From NCBI GenBank assembly GCA_028279685.1, contig JANQNG010000046.1, positions 1 through 51,992 of the forward strand: DNA of 51,992 nt, read 5' to 3'. The translations under genes were made by a program, and so were the position numbers. Below, piece by piece: positions 34,302 to 43,476 of this stretch. The stretch's first letter is position 1; each line of letters starts with the position of its first letter. The stretch is from Candidatus Nanoarchaeia archaeon. GTDB lineage: Archaea > Nanobdellota > Nanobdellia > Woesearchaeales > SKIA01. The notes below the pieces were generated by a model that searched no databases, was not told the origin of the DNA, and worked only from the letters and a program-made list of their open reading frames with translations.

Positions 34302-34942
34302 TCTTGTTTCTCATAATAAAAATCAAGAATTGATTTGACACTTGATGTTACATCTTTCGAATTATCAATCATCTTAATATCAAGATATCGTTTACTTCTA
34401 TCAACAATGTAATCATGAATAATGCGAATTTCTTTGAAATTATTGATGTACTTACTTAACGAACGTTCAGGCGCATTCTTCTCTCGTTCAATAAATCTAT
34501 TTTTGTGAGTCTTTGCATCACCAATAAAAACAGTATATTCAATTAACCTACCCTTACATAATTCATAAAGTGCACTCTCATGAATCTTTCCGGGAATCAA
34601 ATGAATACCCTCTATAATAACAGGAATATTTTCTTTTACTGCACGAGAAACCACACCATCAACACCATTCAATATCACACCACACTGATTCTTATAACCG
34701 CGAATTATTTCAGCTTTCTTCACTTCATGACTTTTTTTCGAGTAATTTTTTGTCTGGCCTGCCATGTATGTTGATAAACCAAAAGTAGGATTAATACTAG
34801 GAGAAATTGTTTTTCGAATAACTTCACGAACTATATCAGTACTTACGATTGTTGAAATATCTAATTCTTTTGCAAGTTCTAAAGAGAATCGAGAAGTTCC
34901 AACACCAGTACCACCTGATAAAAGAATTATTGGAGCATTCAT
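34298..34942 (-). CDS. P-loop kinase resembling 2-phosphoglycerate kinase
   Basis: A 214-residue P-loop protein. The phosphate loop is SGGTGVGTSRFS near residue 9, with Thr where Lys usually stands. Asp in VSTDIVREVIRK and the long basic segment FGLSTYMAGQTKNYSKKSHE match archaeal 2-phosphoglycerate kinases, which make 2,3-bisphosphoglycerate in some methanogens. A Glu in IIEGIHLIPG follows. The neighbouring histidine phosphatase could act on the same metabolite. The exact substrate is uncertain because the family also has related nucleotide kinases. Confidence 0.7.
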   Translation of the reverse strand: MNAPIILLSGGTGVGTSRFSLELAKELDISTIVSTDIVREVIRKTISPSINPTFGLSTYMAGQTKNYSKKSHEVKKAEIIRGYKNQCGVILNGVDGVVSRAVKENIPVIIEGIHLIPGKIHESALYELCKGRLIEYTVFIGDAKTHKNRFIEREKNAPERSLSKYINNFKEIRIIHDYIVDRSKRYLDIKMIDNSKDVTSSVKSILDFYYEKQD

Positions 34943-35074
34943 GATGAAAGGAGTTTACAATAATGAACTTATAAATGTTTCTTTTTTGTAACTTCTGTGA
35001 AGTGGTGTTTTGATTTATTGAAAGAATACACACTCTCCTAAATATTAATAAACAACCCACCACCACCACCTTCC

Positions 35075-36286
35075 ATGTCAAATCTACCCTGGACGAGAAA
35101 ATATCTGCCAAAGACAAGCGAAGAGCTGCAAGGACAAAACATTCAAGTCCAACAAATAAAAGACTTCATAGGCACATGGAAATCACAGCGAAAAAAAGCA
35201 CTTCTCCTTCATGGTTCTCCAGGCTGTGGAAAAACTGCATCAATCTACGCAGTAGGTAATGAATTAAATTTAGAAGTTATCGAAGTCAATGCTTCCGACT
35301 TCAGAAACAAAGACGAACTCGAACAGAAAGTAGGCCATGCTTCAAGGCAAATGAGTTTATTTATGCAGCAAAAATTGATCCTTGTAGATGAATTAGATGG
35401 CATTGCAGGCACAAAAGACAGAGGAGGCATCACCGCACTAGGAGCTATCATTGACAAAACTTCATTTCCGATTGTGATGATCGCAAATGATGCATGGGAT
35501 AAGAAATTTGCTATTCTCAGAAAAAGAGCAACCATGATTGAATTCAACACTTTAGCATACACTTCAGTACTAGCAGTACTCAAACGTATCTGTGAAAAAG
35601 AATCAATAACGTTAGATGAAAAAGTACTCAAAAGTTTAGCACGTAGAGCAGGAGGTGACTTACGAGGAGCTATCACTGATTTGCAAACTATGGCAGCCAC
35701 AAAATCATTCGAAATGAATGATTTAGATTTCTTAGGAGAGCGTGCTCAAACAGAATCTATGCTCCAAGCATTAACCAAAATTCTCAAAACAAAAGATCTC
35801 TCAATATCCTTAGATGCATTCAAGAATGTCAATGAAGATTTAGATAAAACGTTCTTATGGATTGAAGAAAACCTGCCATTAGAATACAAGAAGATGTCTG
35901 ATTTAAACAGAGGTTTTGACGCATTATCAATAGCTGATGTCTACCATGGCAGAATACGAAGATGGCAATACTGGCGATTCATGGTCTATTGCTATAGTTT
36001 TCTCACAGCAGGAATTGCGTTGGCAAAAGAAGAAAAGTATCCTGGCTTCACCAAATATCAACCCACTAGTAGACTTCTCAAAATGTGGCAAGCTAATCAA
36101 AAAAACGCTAAGAAAAAAGCCATCGCAGCAAAGATAGCGGAAAAAACACATACCTCCTCGAGAAGAGTCGTCCAAGACACTTTGCCTTATATTCAAATTA
36201 TGCTTAAGAAAGATAAATCCTTGAAAGAACAATTTATGCATGAATTCGACTTAGAAAAAGATGAAGTTGCTTGGCTGGTGAAATAA
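35075..36286 (+). CDS. rfcL: Replication factor C large subunit
   Basis: A 403-residue AAA+ subunit of the sliding clamp loader. It opens with LPWTRKYLPKT. Walker A is GSPGCGKT at 47-54, Walker B is LILVDELDGI, the sensor stretch is MIANDAW, and sensor 2 lies in RAGGDLRGAI. It is shorter than the usual 450-500 residues, and I see no clear PIP box at its end. With small subunits encoded elsewhere it loads PCNA. The gene is transcribed alone from an AT-rich promoter. Confidence 0.95.
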   Translation: MSNLPWTRKYLPKTSEELQGQNIQVQQIKDFIGTWKSQRKKALLLHGSPGCGKTASIYAVGNELNLEVIEVNASDFRNKDELEQKVGHASRQMSLFMQQKLILVDELDGIAGTKDRGGITALGAIIDKTSFPIVMIANDAWDKKFAILRKRATMIEFNTLAYTSVLAVLKRICEKESITLDEKVLKSLARRAGGDLRGAITDLQTMAATKSFEMNDLDFLGERAQTESMLQALTKILKTKDLSISLDAFKNVNEDLDKTFLWIEENLPLEYKKMSDLNRGFDALSIADVYHGRIRRWQYWRFMVYCYSFLTAGIALAKEEKYPGFTKYQPTSRLLKMWQANQKNAKKKAIAAKIAEKTHTSSRRVVQDTLPYIQIMLKKDKSLKEQFMHEFDLEKDEVAWLVK

Positions 36287-36288
36287 AA

Positions 36289-36813
36289 TTACACCTTATA
36301 TGCTATCTCCACATCATCTTTTTTGAAGATCGCATATGGAATAGATTCCTTAAAGAATTTAAACCCTATTGTTTTATCTTTGAATGAGAGATTCGTCCAA
36401 TGCTGTAATCCAAAGGGCATCTCAACATTCGTAAGAGGCATTCCTTTAATTTCTCCCAACATAGCATCTAATGACTCTTGTGAGAATACTTCCTGATTTT
36501 CATATACCTCACCTTCTACAGAAATGTCTGCTTTAGATACAAAAGACAATATATCACAATAATGACTATCTTTTGTTGGCATCCCTTCAGGAATAAGTGT
36601 TTTTTCAACTTCATAATCCACTGCATATCTAACCAACATCAATGAATCAAGATCATAATGAATAGATAATACACCACCATCGTGAAATTCAAGCGTTATA
36701 ATGTCAGTTTTTTCTCGTTGAAAAGAAAAACTCTTCAATGGTTTTAACCAATAACCAAACTCTTCAGCAAGTTCACCTAATGCATATTTATGTAACTCTC
36801 GTTGTTCAACCAT
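36289..36813 (-). CDS. Unknown protein
   Basis: A soluble protein of 174 residues with no motif I recognise. It alternates acidic helices with strands (DIITLEFHDGGVLSIHYD), and the C-terminal 60 residues contain several Phe and Trp. The start is the ATG at 36811-36813, since TTTATAAATT about 25 bases upstream is its TATA box and longer frames would begin inside that promoter. It is convergent with RfcL, ending three bases from its stop. Confidence 0.6.
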   Translation of the reverse strand: MVEQRELHKYALGELAEEFGYWLKPLKSFSFQREKTDIITLEFHDGGVLSIHYDLDSLMLVRYAVDYEVEKTLIPEGMPTKDSHYCDILSFVSKADISVEGEVYENQEVFSQESLDAMLGEIKGMPLTNVEMPFGLQHWTNLSFKDKTIGFKFFKESIPYAIFKKDDVEIAYKV

Positions 36814-36874
36814 GTTATCAGAAATACAAAGTAATTTATAAATTTTTAGCACTAAAAAGTAACCAACTTTTTCA

Positions 36875-37494
36875 TTACAACTCTATTCCTTCTTCAATCG
36901 CCTTTTTTAGCTTAGGGCTATCGTTGTATATCCAAACAATGCCTTTTTTGCTGTCAAGAATCCTTCCTCTTTCTGCGAGATAACTAATTACGACCCTAAA
37001 TGCGTAGAAAGTTTATTTGGGTCTTCAACTTTAACATTAAAATGATCTCTGTGAAATGTCTCCAAATATTCACCAATAGTTTTTGATTCAGACCAGATTT
37101 TAGCTTCTTCAGCAAGAAGAACAATTTCACCAACACAACCAGTTATTGTTGATTCTGGAATAATAATGCCATTTTTCTTAAGCAATTTAGAAGTTTCAAT
37201 TTCCCCAACAGGATGAATATTTGTTTCTTGTTCTCCAACACGAGGACTTCCCCATCGAAAAATTCTTGTAAAATGAGGCATAGTAATTACAACACGAGGA
37301 ATACCAACATGTCCAGTTTTACTCAGAGCATATTCTATACCATTTAAAACTTGCACATTATCCAAAGGAGAATTAGTCCATTCATACTTTTGAGATTCAT
37401 CTCTATCAAGAAGATCCATAAAATAGACTTTTGCAGGAATAGAATCAATTAATTCATAACCCCTAGTAACAGCATTGTAATTTTGGTTAACCAT
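36875..37494 (-). pseudogene. Unknown protein, probably frameshifted near 37000
   Basis: The intact part (36988-37494) encodes 168 residues of unknown type without signal peptide, with a strong promoter TATA about 25-30 bases upstream. Directly after it, in a different frame and with no start codon, bases 36875-37012 encode a coherent C-terminal piece that includes YLAERGRILDSKKGIVWIYN and ends KAIEEGIEL, which reads like a winged-helix end. One gained or lost base near 36990-37012 would join both parts. Either this is a decayed gene, a sequencing error, or recoding. Confidence 0.5.
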
Positions 37495-37553
37495 ACAAGT
37501 TTGAAAAAATAATGTATTTATAAATTTTCCTATTATTAACTACTTATAAGTAA

Positions 37554-39452
37554 TCAATCTCCATTCTCCTCAAAGAAGCGTTTAATCAATGTTCGATACA
37601 ACATCGTAGTCTTAATATCCCAAGTTTCAGGGAAGCATTTACGATAATTATTCCAATGGAATCGTTCATCCAAAAACACTATAACCCCTTTATCAGTTTC
37701 TGAGCGAATACATCTTCCAGCTGACTGCAGCACATTATTGAACGCAGGAAAGAGATAACCATAATCCCAACCTTTACCGAACTTATTGTCAAAGTAATCA
37801 ATGAGTGCCTTCGTCTCTAAATCTGGACGTTGCAATGGTAATCCAACTACAATAACGCATTTCAGATAATCGCCAGGCAGATCAATACCTTCTGCAAAAT
37901 TGCCTTTCGCAACACCTAACAGCACAGCGCCTTTTTTATTATATTCCTTGAACTTTTCTAACAATTCTTCTTTCTCTTTTTTATTCATCTCTGCGCTCTC
38001 AAGAAAAATTGCTTTCTCAGATTCATGATTATAATATTGATAAACATCATCTCTAAATCTATACGAAGGAAAAAACACTACAGAATTTCCCGGTACTGTA
38101 TTCGTCATAGTAGCAACTGCTTTAGCAATTTCTTTGTATTGCTCAGTACTTCTTTTCTCATACTTCGTCGATGTCTTGGGAACAATAATGTTCAATTTAT
38201 TTTTCTCAGGAAATGGACTTCTGAACGTTTCCATAATAGTATCTTCAGGAAATCCTAAGATCTCTTTGTACATTAGCGTAGGGGTCAATGTGCCTGACAT
38301 CATAATGGTGCAATATGCTCCTTTGATTGCTTGTTCAGAAACAACGCTCGCATCTAAGCACCGATAGCTCACCATCACATACTCTTTCTTATCTTTCCTA
38401 GAAATATGCTTAGAAATTATCCTTGTAAATCCTTCATCTTCTCCAAGCCATGCTTCAAGAAAATCTGCGATTGATCTAATATACGAAAGCTTCTGCTCCT
38501 CAAGTATCGCATCACCGATAAATTTCAAATCCTGAACAAATTTCTCATATTTAGCAATACCTCTAATCTCATCAATGAAATCTTCCTTTCTAATATATTT
38601 CTCTGTTTCTCTTAATGAATTACTATTTAATTTATCACCCATACTTTCAAGAACATTACTTAGCTCAGTCAACTGCTCAGAAAGTTCTTCATAACCATGT
38701 TTCTCAGCTTCCTTCACTGCTCTTGAAGTCATAATAGTAGTCAATCGTTCAGATGCTAAATCCTTAATTCTATTCGGCAAATTATGTCCTTCATCAACAA
38801 TCACAATACAATCTTTTAATTCTTTACCAATTTGTGCCAAATAATTCTCTCTAATTCCTGGACTGAAAATATAGTAATAATCACCTATGATGACATTTGC
38901 TTTCTTTGCAATCTGCATTGCTGTATAATAAGGACACACTCCATGTTCTCTACTTACTTCAATAATCTGTTCATTGCTTGGAGTATTTAATGATTTGATC
39001 TCTTTGATAGATCTATTCCCATCAGTAGTTATTTTTTCTCCTTTTTTTAATTTAGAGAAATATTCACAAGTACCTTCTGCTTTGAGCTTATTACAATAGT
39101 CTGCAAATGCACCAGCAAACATCGTATTGACTCCTGGCTGCAAACACATCCATTTTTTTCCAATTAAATCAACAACAGTAAATTTTGTTTTGAATGTATC
39201 TTTGATTGCACGTAATGTCTCAATCACAATCTTGTGCTGTGTATGTCTCGATGTCAAAAAGAACACTGTTTTCTTATTCTCCAACGCATATTTCAACGCA
39301 GGCCCGATCGAAGCTACTGTTTTTCCCAACCCTGTCGGTGCATGTACAATCACATCAGTGCCAGCAGTAACTCCTTCCTGAACCGTTTCAATAAGCTCAT
39401 CCTGCACTTCACGAATCTCTTCATGCGGGAATAAGATGTCTTCTTTGTTCAT
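37554..39452 (-). CDS. XPD/Rad3-type Fe-S helicase
   Basis: A 632-residue superfamily 2 helicase of the XPD/DinG group. Walker A is APTGLGKT at 38-45 and motif II is DEGH at about 220-223. The Fe-S domain has four Cys at about 103, 120, 129 and 173, spaced as in XPD. Motif VI is in QSAGRCIRSETDKG. It unwinds DNA 5' to 3' and is linked to repair. The archaeal excision-repair partners are not in the window. TATA-like sequence precedes the ATG. Confidence 0.92.
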   Translation of the reverse strand: MNKEDILFPHEEIREVQDELIETVQEGVTAGTDVIVHAPTGLGKTVASIGPALKYALENKKTVFFLTSRHTQHKIVIETLRAIKDTFKTKFTVVDLIGKKWMCLQPGVNTMFAGAFADYCNKLKAEGTCEYFSKLKKGEKITTDGNRSIKEIKSLNTPSNEQIIEVSREHGVCPYYTAMQIAKKANVIIGDYYYIFSPGIRENYLAQIGKELKDCIVIVDEGHNLPNRIKDLASERLTTIMTSRAVKEAEKHGYEELSEQLTELSNVLESMGDKLNSNSLRETEKYIRKEDFIDEIRGIAKYEKFVQDLKFIGDAILEEQKLSYIRSIADFLEAWLGEDEGFTRIISKHISRKDKKEYVMVSYRCLDASVVSEQAIKGAYCTIMMSGTLTPTLMYKEILGFPEDTIMETFRSPFPEKNKLNIIVPKTSTKYEKRSTEQYKEIAKAVATMTNTVPGNSVVFFPSYRFRDDVYQYYNHESEKAIFLESAEMNKKEKEELLEKFKEYNKKGAVLLGVAKGNFAEGIDLPGDYLKCVIVVGLPLQRPDLETKALIDYFDNKFGKGWDYGYLFPAFNNVLQSAGRCIRSETDKGVIVFLDERFHWNNYRKCFPETWDIKTTMLYRTLIKRFFEENGD

Positions 39453-39589
39453 AGTTAGACCAATCAGGATCGTTTTATAAATCTATTCCGTCAATGTCTT
39501 GTGGAACAGGAATATTCGCAATATAAAAGCAGGATGTACTAACACAGAAATATATTCAAATATCGAAAGAATGATGCGTGTTTTAGCAT
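39453..39589. other. Intergenic, no feature seen
   Basis: It contains only the TATA-like promoter of the helicase (near 39473-39482) and AT-rich sequence. No frame or strong hairpin is seen. Confidence 0.3.
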
Positions 39590-39832
39590 TCAACCACGGG
39601 AATGAAAATCAAGAAGGGAAGCTATTTTATCCATCTTTTTCCCAATGACTCTTCTTTCTTTTTTAGACATTGATCCATTTGAGTTACGAATTTTTTTTGC
39701 TAATGAATCATACTCTTCCTGAAGTTCTTCTTCATGTTTAGTTTGCACCCTGATAGAATTAAAATAAACAGCGTTCGATATATCCCCATACTCCTTTGAA
39801 ACACTACGAGATTCCCAATCAAATAACACCAC
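39590..39832 (-). CDS. Unknown small helical protein
   Basis: An 80-residue protein starting at GTG (39830-39832). A strand-like start is followed by a long charged helix (HEEELQEEYDSLAKKIRNSN) and a basic C-terminus. No membrane segment. It shares a symmetric TATA element with the divergent Ntn-hydrolase-like gene, and its leader has the 16-base motif found also at 29730. A role linked to the neighbour is possible: a small partner or inhibitor. Confidence 0.5.
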   Translation of the reverse strand: MVLFDWESRSVSKEYGDISNAVYFNSIRVQTKHEEELQEEYDSLAKKIRNSNGSMSKKERRVIGKKMDKIASLLDFHSRG

Positions 39833-39834
39833 AT

Positions 39835-39850
39835 ACTAGTGGTAACAAAA
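39835..39850 (-). promoter_or_regulatory. Shared promoter-proximal motif, copy 2
   Basis: TTTTGTTACCACTAGT on the minus strand, one mismatch from the plus-strand copy at 29730-29745. It begins about 12 bases after the centre of the TATA element of the small gene. Confidence 0.45.
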
Positions 39851-39858
39851 TAGAAAGA

Positions 39859-39866
39859 TTTATAAA
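39859..39866. promoter_or_regulatory. Bidirectional TATA box
   Basis: TTTATAAA is symmetric. It lies 22-29 bases before the ATG at 39888 on the plus strand and 27-34 bases before the GTG at 39832 on the minus strand, so it can serve both. Confidence 0.55.
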
Positions 39867-39887
39867 TAGGCAGTTTATACTAATAGG

Positions 39888-40919
39888 ATGACAAACATCA
39901 TTGCTCTCCAAACACAAACAGAAAATCCTAAAGATGCTCAAATATTCACAATAGCTGACGATCAAACCACTTCTGGAGATCTAAGTAACAAAAGTCCCGG
40001 AAGCTCTAAGATTCACCTTTTAGACCAAAACATCATAATGGGAACAGGATCAAGAAATTATATAATGAAATATATTTTTGAACTAAAAGAAAAAAAATTT
40101 AATGGAGATGTTGATGAATTAACTAACAGCATTATCGAAATAAGCAAAAGTGACTATGATTCAATTCCGAAAGAAGAAATGCTTAATGATAATATAAGCC
40201 TGGAATACATCACAGCAGGAACTTCAAACAACATTCCAAAAATTAACATAATTACTGTTTTTGACAATAAATTTCGCAATAGAAATGTATTTTCCAATCA
40301 ACAGTCAGCAGTTCTAGGAAGCGGATCATCTTTCGCAGTTCCTGCAAACAATAGAGATTGTGAAATAGGACAAATTACAGATAGAACTCAATTAGAAGAA
40401 TTGGCTCTCAACACATATAATCTTTCAATGACCGCTGCTCAAAGTATTTCTGTAAGTACTAATTTGAGTTTTGGTATTGTACATGGAGAAAAAGCAAGAG
40501 TAATTCATCATCCATCAATCTATATAGATCCTCAGTTTATCAATGACTATGTAAAACATCTTTTATCCGTAGATTTAAAGCTTAAACCAAATAAAATCAC
40601 AAAAAAACAATATGCTTTAACAACAAATATTAATTCTATTTTAACAGAGTTCTACAATTCATTCTTAACAGATATTGGAAGATTTCATGGAAGAGACATA
40701 TCAGTCAATAAATATTGTTCTGGTTTAAAAGCAGGAAAAGTAAGTATGCGAAAAATTAAAGAAGCAATTAGTTTAAGAAATCAGCAAAAAGAATATTTCG
40801 CAGAAGCTTTAGAAGCATTCAAATCAGGAGATCTCGATACAATCAAAAAATATATTGATAATCATAATCAAAGAGTATCTGAATCATACGACAAGATTAA
40901 AGAATTTACTTCTGTCTAA
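39888..40919 (+). CDS. Proteasome-beta-like Ntn hydrolase with C-terminal extension
   Basis: A 343-residue protein whose first 200 residues follow the proteasome beta plan. Thr is the second codon and would be the N-terminal nucleophile after Met removal. IADDQTTSGD (Asp24 or 25) matches the ADSRATSG segment, and Lys41 in SKIHLLD matches the catalytic Lys33 region, followed by IIMGTGS. AVLGSGSSFAV at about 141-151 matches the GSG-S segment. A helix and the strand FGIVHGEKARV end the fold. An added helical domain of about 130 residues follows. It needs no propeptide. Substrate unknown. Recognition rests on motif order, not a search. Confidence 0.6.
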   Translation: MTNIIALQTQTENPKDAQIFTIADDQTTSGDLSNKSPGSSKIHLLDQNIIMGTGSRNYIMKYIFELKEKKFNGDVDELTNSIIEISKSDYDSIPKEEMLNDNISLEYITAGTSNNIPKINIITVFDNKFRNRNVFSNQQSAVLGSGSSFAVPANNRDCEIGQITDRTQLEELALNTYNLSMTAAQSISVSTNLSFGIVHGEKARVIHHPSIYIDPQFINDYVKHLLSVDLKLKPNKITKKQYALTTNINSILTEFYNSFLTDIGRFHGRDISVNKYCSGLKAGKVSMRKIKEAISLRNQQKEYFAEALEAFKSGDLDTIKKYIDNHNQRVSESYDKIKEFTSV

Positions 40920-41643
40920 ACTTATCCTCTCCTTTCTTCAATTTATCTAAGAATTCTTTGAGCTTAGGCTTATAATCCTTGTCAAATTTATGCTTCATCT
41001 GCTTGAAGAAATGCTGTGTCTCACGATTATATCTTGATGTCTTCTTCTTCAGTAAATCAAGCTGTCTTTGCCACTCTTTGCTGTATTCCCCCATCATCGT
41101 ATGGACATCAAACACCTTATTGCCAAATTCATTAAAATACACAAAACTACTCAAATCATTGATTTCTTTCTGCAAAGGATGTTCATCAGGATAACCAATA
41201 GTAATTAAAACTTCTATCCTATATCTATCAGGAACCTTAAGAATTTCAGTTATTTGTTCTCTGTCAAAAGCACCAACCCAACAACTACCTAATCCCAAAC
41301 CGTATGCTGTAAGCATCATATTCTCTGCAGCAGAAGCCGTGTTCTGAAACGCATACATATCTCCTGAATCACCATAATAATCTTTGTTTGTCTTCAAATC
41401 AGAGCATAAAGCAACCACACAAGGAGCTGTATGAATCCAATCCTGGCCACCACAATAGCTAGCAATCTCCTCAATAATGTCATCCTCTAGCACTACAACA
41501 AATTTCCACGCTTGTAATCCACCTGCGTTTGGTGCATGAGCTCCTGCTTCCATAACAGCTATGATCTTATCGAATTCAAGAGGATGATCTTTATAGTACT
41601 TCCTGATACTTCTCCTATTCAATATTGCATCAAAAATATCCAT
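40906..41643 (-). CDS. Nitroreductase-family FMN enzyme
   Basis: A 245-residue flavoprotein. NRRSIRKYYKDHP at the start binds the FMN phosphate; APNAGGLQAWKFV and GLGLGSCWVGAFD are family motifs. Such enzymes reduce nitro, quinone or other substrates with NAD(P)H. The C-terminal 50 residues are an added Lys-rich helix not usual for the family, possibly for binding a partner or nucleic acid. Its end overlaps the end of the Ntn-hydrolase-like gene by 14 bases, and the two converge. Confidence 0.88.
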   Translation of the reverse strand: MDIFDAILNRRSIRKYYKDHPLEFDKIIAVMEAGAHAPNAGGLQAWKFVVVLEDDIIEEIASYCGGQDWIHTAPCVVALCSDLKTNKDYYGDSGDMYAFQNTASAAENMMLTAYGLGLGSCWVGAFDREQITEILKVPDRYRIEVLITIGYPDEHPLQKEINDLSSFVYFNEFGNKVFDVHTMMGEYSKEWQRQLDLLKKKTSRYNRETQHFFKQMKHKFDKDYKPKLKEFLDKLKKGEDKFRQK

Positions 41644-41719
41644 ATCCTTATTTAAGAAAGCGCATTAATAAATGTTTTGCAAAGGTAAACTTTAAAATCC
41701 CAAGATATTATTCTTCTCC

Positions 41720-43471
41720 ATGGAATATAAGACACTTGCAGAAGCATATCAAGCTATTGAAAACACCTCGAAAAGGCTTGAAAAAACCTCAATCATCAGC
41801 GATCTATTAAAACAAACAAAGCAAAAAGAGATCAGCAAGATCATTCTCCTTCTCCAAGGAAGAGTGTTCCCCAACTGGGATAAGACAAGCATAGGCATCG
41901 CTTCAAAACTAGTAGTCAAAGCAATCAATAAAGCCACAGGCATCGATACAAAAAAAATAATCGACAAGTTCAAAAAAACAGGAGACTTAGGCCTTGTGGC
42001 AGAACAATTCACCAAAAAGAAAACACAAGCAACTTTGTTCTCAGAATCACTTACTGTAGAAAAAGTCTTCAAAAGCCTCAAAAAAATCCCGACTATAGAA
42101 GGCACAGGCAGTGTTGACAAGAAAATGCAAATCGTAAGCGAACTACTAACTAGCGCATCACCATTAGAAGCAAAATATATTGTCAGAACAGTCCTTGAAG
42201 AACTCAGAGTAGGCATTAGTAAAGGAACGTTACGAGATGCTATTGGATGGGCGTTCCTCGAGAAAAAACTCAATTTCACCTACAAGCAAGAATACAACAT
42301 TATTGAATTAGAAGATAGGGATAAATATAATCAGATCATGCAATTATTGCAAGACGCATTTGATCTTACAAACGACTTCACCTTAGTAACCACTGCTGCT
42401 ATCAACAACACACTCCATACGATTAAACCAGAAATAGGCAAACCGATTAACCCTATGCTCTGCAGAAAAGAAAAAAACATCGAAGAGGCATTCAAACGCA
42501 CAGGAAAACCTGCTCAGTTTGAATACAAATATGATGGTTTCAGAATGCAGATTCATAAAGCAAATAACACCATAACTCTTTTTACAAGAAATCTGGAAAA
42601 TATCACGACTCAATTTCCAGAAGTTGTAGACATCATAACAACTCATGTAAAAGGGAACTCCTTCATTATCGACGGAGAAGCAGTAGGGTTTGATGCAAAA
42701 ACAGGAAAAGCAAAACCATTTCAACATATTTCTCAGAGGATTAAGAGAAAATATGACATTCAAGAGCTTGCAAAAAAAATTCCTGTTGAAATAAATCTTT
42801 TTGATATCCTTCATTATGAAGGAAAGAATTTGCTCAAAACCCCTTTACAAGAAAGAATGGATCTTCTCAAAAAAATTATCAAAGAAGAAACAAAAAAAAT
42901 AGTCTTTACAAAATCAATAATTACCGACGATGATCAAATCGCCCAACAATTCTATGATGATGCGCTAGAAGAAGGTATGGAAGGCATTATTGTTAAAGAT
43001 CTCAAAACAATCTACAAGCCAGGCGGTAGAATTGATGCGTGGATTAAATTAAAACCAGTTATGGAACCTTTAGACTTAGTTATTGTTGAAGCTGAATGGG
43101 GAGAAGGAAAACGTTCAGGTTGGTTTACGTCGTTCGTATTAGCCTGTAGAGATGAAGAAGGTAATCTTCTCACTATTGGAAAAGTTGGTACTGGTGTAAA
43201 AGAGAAGAAAGAATCAGACGATGACCTGACTTTCGAAGAATTAACCGTTCTTCTTAAGCCACTTATTGAAGTTGAAGAAGGACGTACGGTGAAAGTTAAA
43301 CCTAATATTGTACTTGAGATAAATTACGAAGAGATCCAGAAATCTCCTTCTTACACTTCAGGTTACGCCTTACGGTTTCCTAGAGTAATAAGAAACAGAA
43401 CTGATGAACGTGATATAACAAACATCTCAGACTTGGAACTTGTTGAAGAATTCTACTTTGCACAAAAATAA
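41720..43471 (+). CDS. lig: ATP-dependent DNA ligase
   Basis: A 583-residue archaeal DNA ligase I. The N-terminal DNA-binding domain covers about 1-230. The adenylated Lys is Lys270 in EYKYDGFRM. Further nucleotidyltransferase motifs are FTRNLENIT, IDGEAVGFD, EEGMEGIIVKD and AWIKLKP. The OB-fold domain ends the protein. It seals nicks in Okazaki fragments and repair. The start is the ATG at 41720. The gene stands alone with its own promoter and converges with the archaellin gene six bases later. Confidence 0.96.
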   Translation: MEYKTLAEAYQAIENTSKRLEKTSIISDLLKQTKQKEISKIILLLQGRVFPNWDKTSIGIASKLVVKAINKATGIDTKKIIDKFKKTGDLGLVAEQFTKKKTQATLFSESLTVEKVFKSLKKIPTIEGTGSVDKKMQIVSELLTSASPLEAKYIVRTVLEELRVGISKGTLRDAIGWAFLEKKLNFTYKQEYNIIELEDRDKYNQIMQLLQDAFDLTNDFTLVTTAAINNTLHTIKPEIGKPINPMLCRKEKNIEEAFKRTGKPAQFEYKYDGFRMQIHKANNTITLFTRNLENITTQFPEVVDIITTHVKGNSFIIDGEAVGFDAKTGKAKPFQHISQRIKRKYDIQELAKKIPVEINLFDILHYEGKNLLKTPLQERMDLLKKIIKEETKKIVFTKSIITDDDQIAQQFYDDALEEGMEGIIVKDLKTIYKPGGRIDAWIKLKPVMEPLDLVIVEAEWGEGKRSGWFTSFVLACRDEEGNLLTIGKVGTGVKEKKESDDDLTFEELTVLLKPLIEVEEGRTVKVKPNIVLEINYEEIQKSPSYTSGYALRFPRVIRNRTDERDITNISDLELVEEFYFAQK

Positions 43472-43476
43472 ATAAT

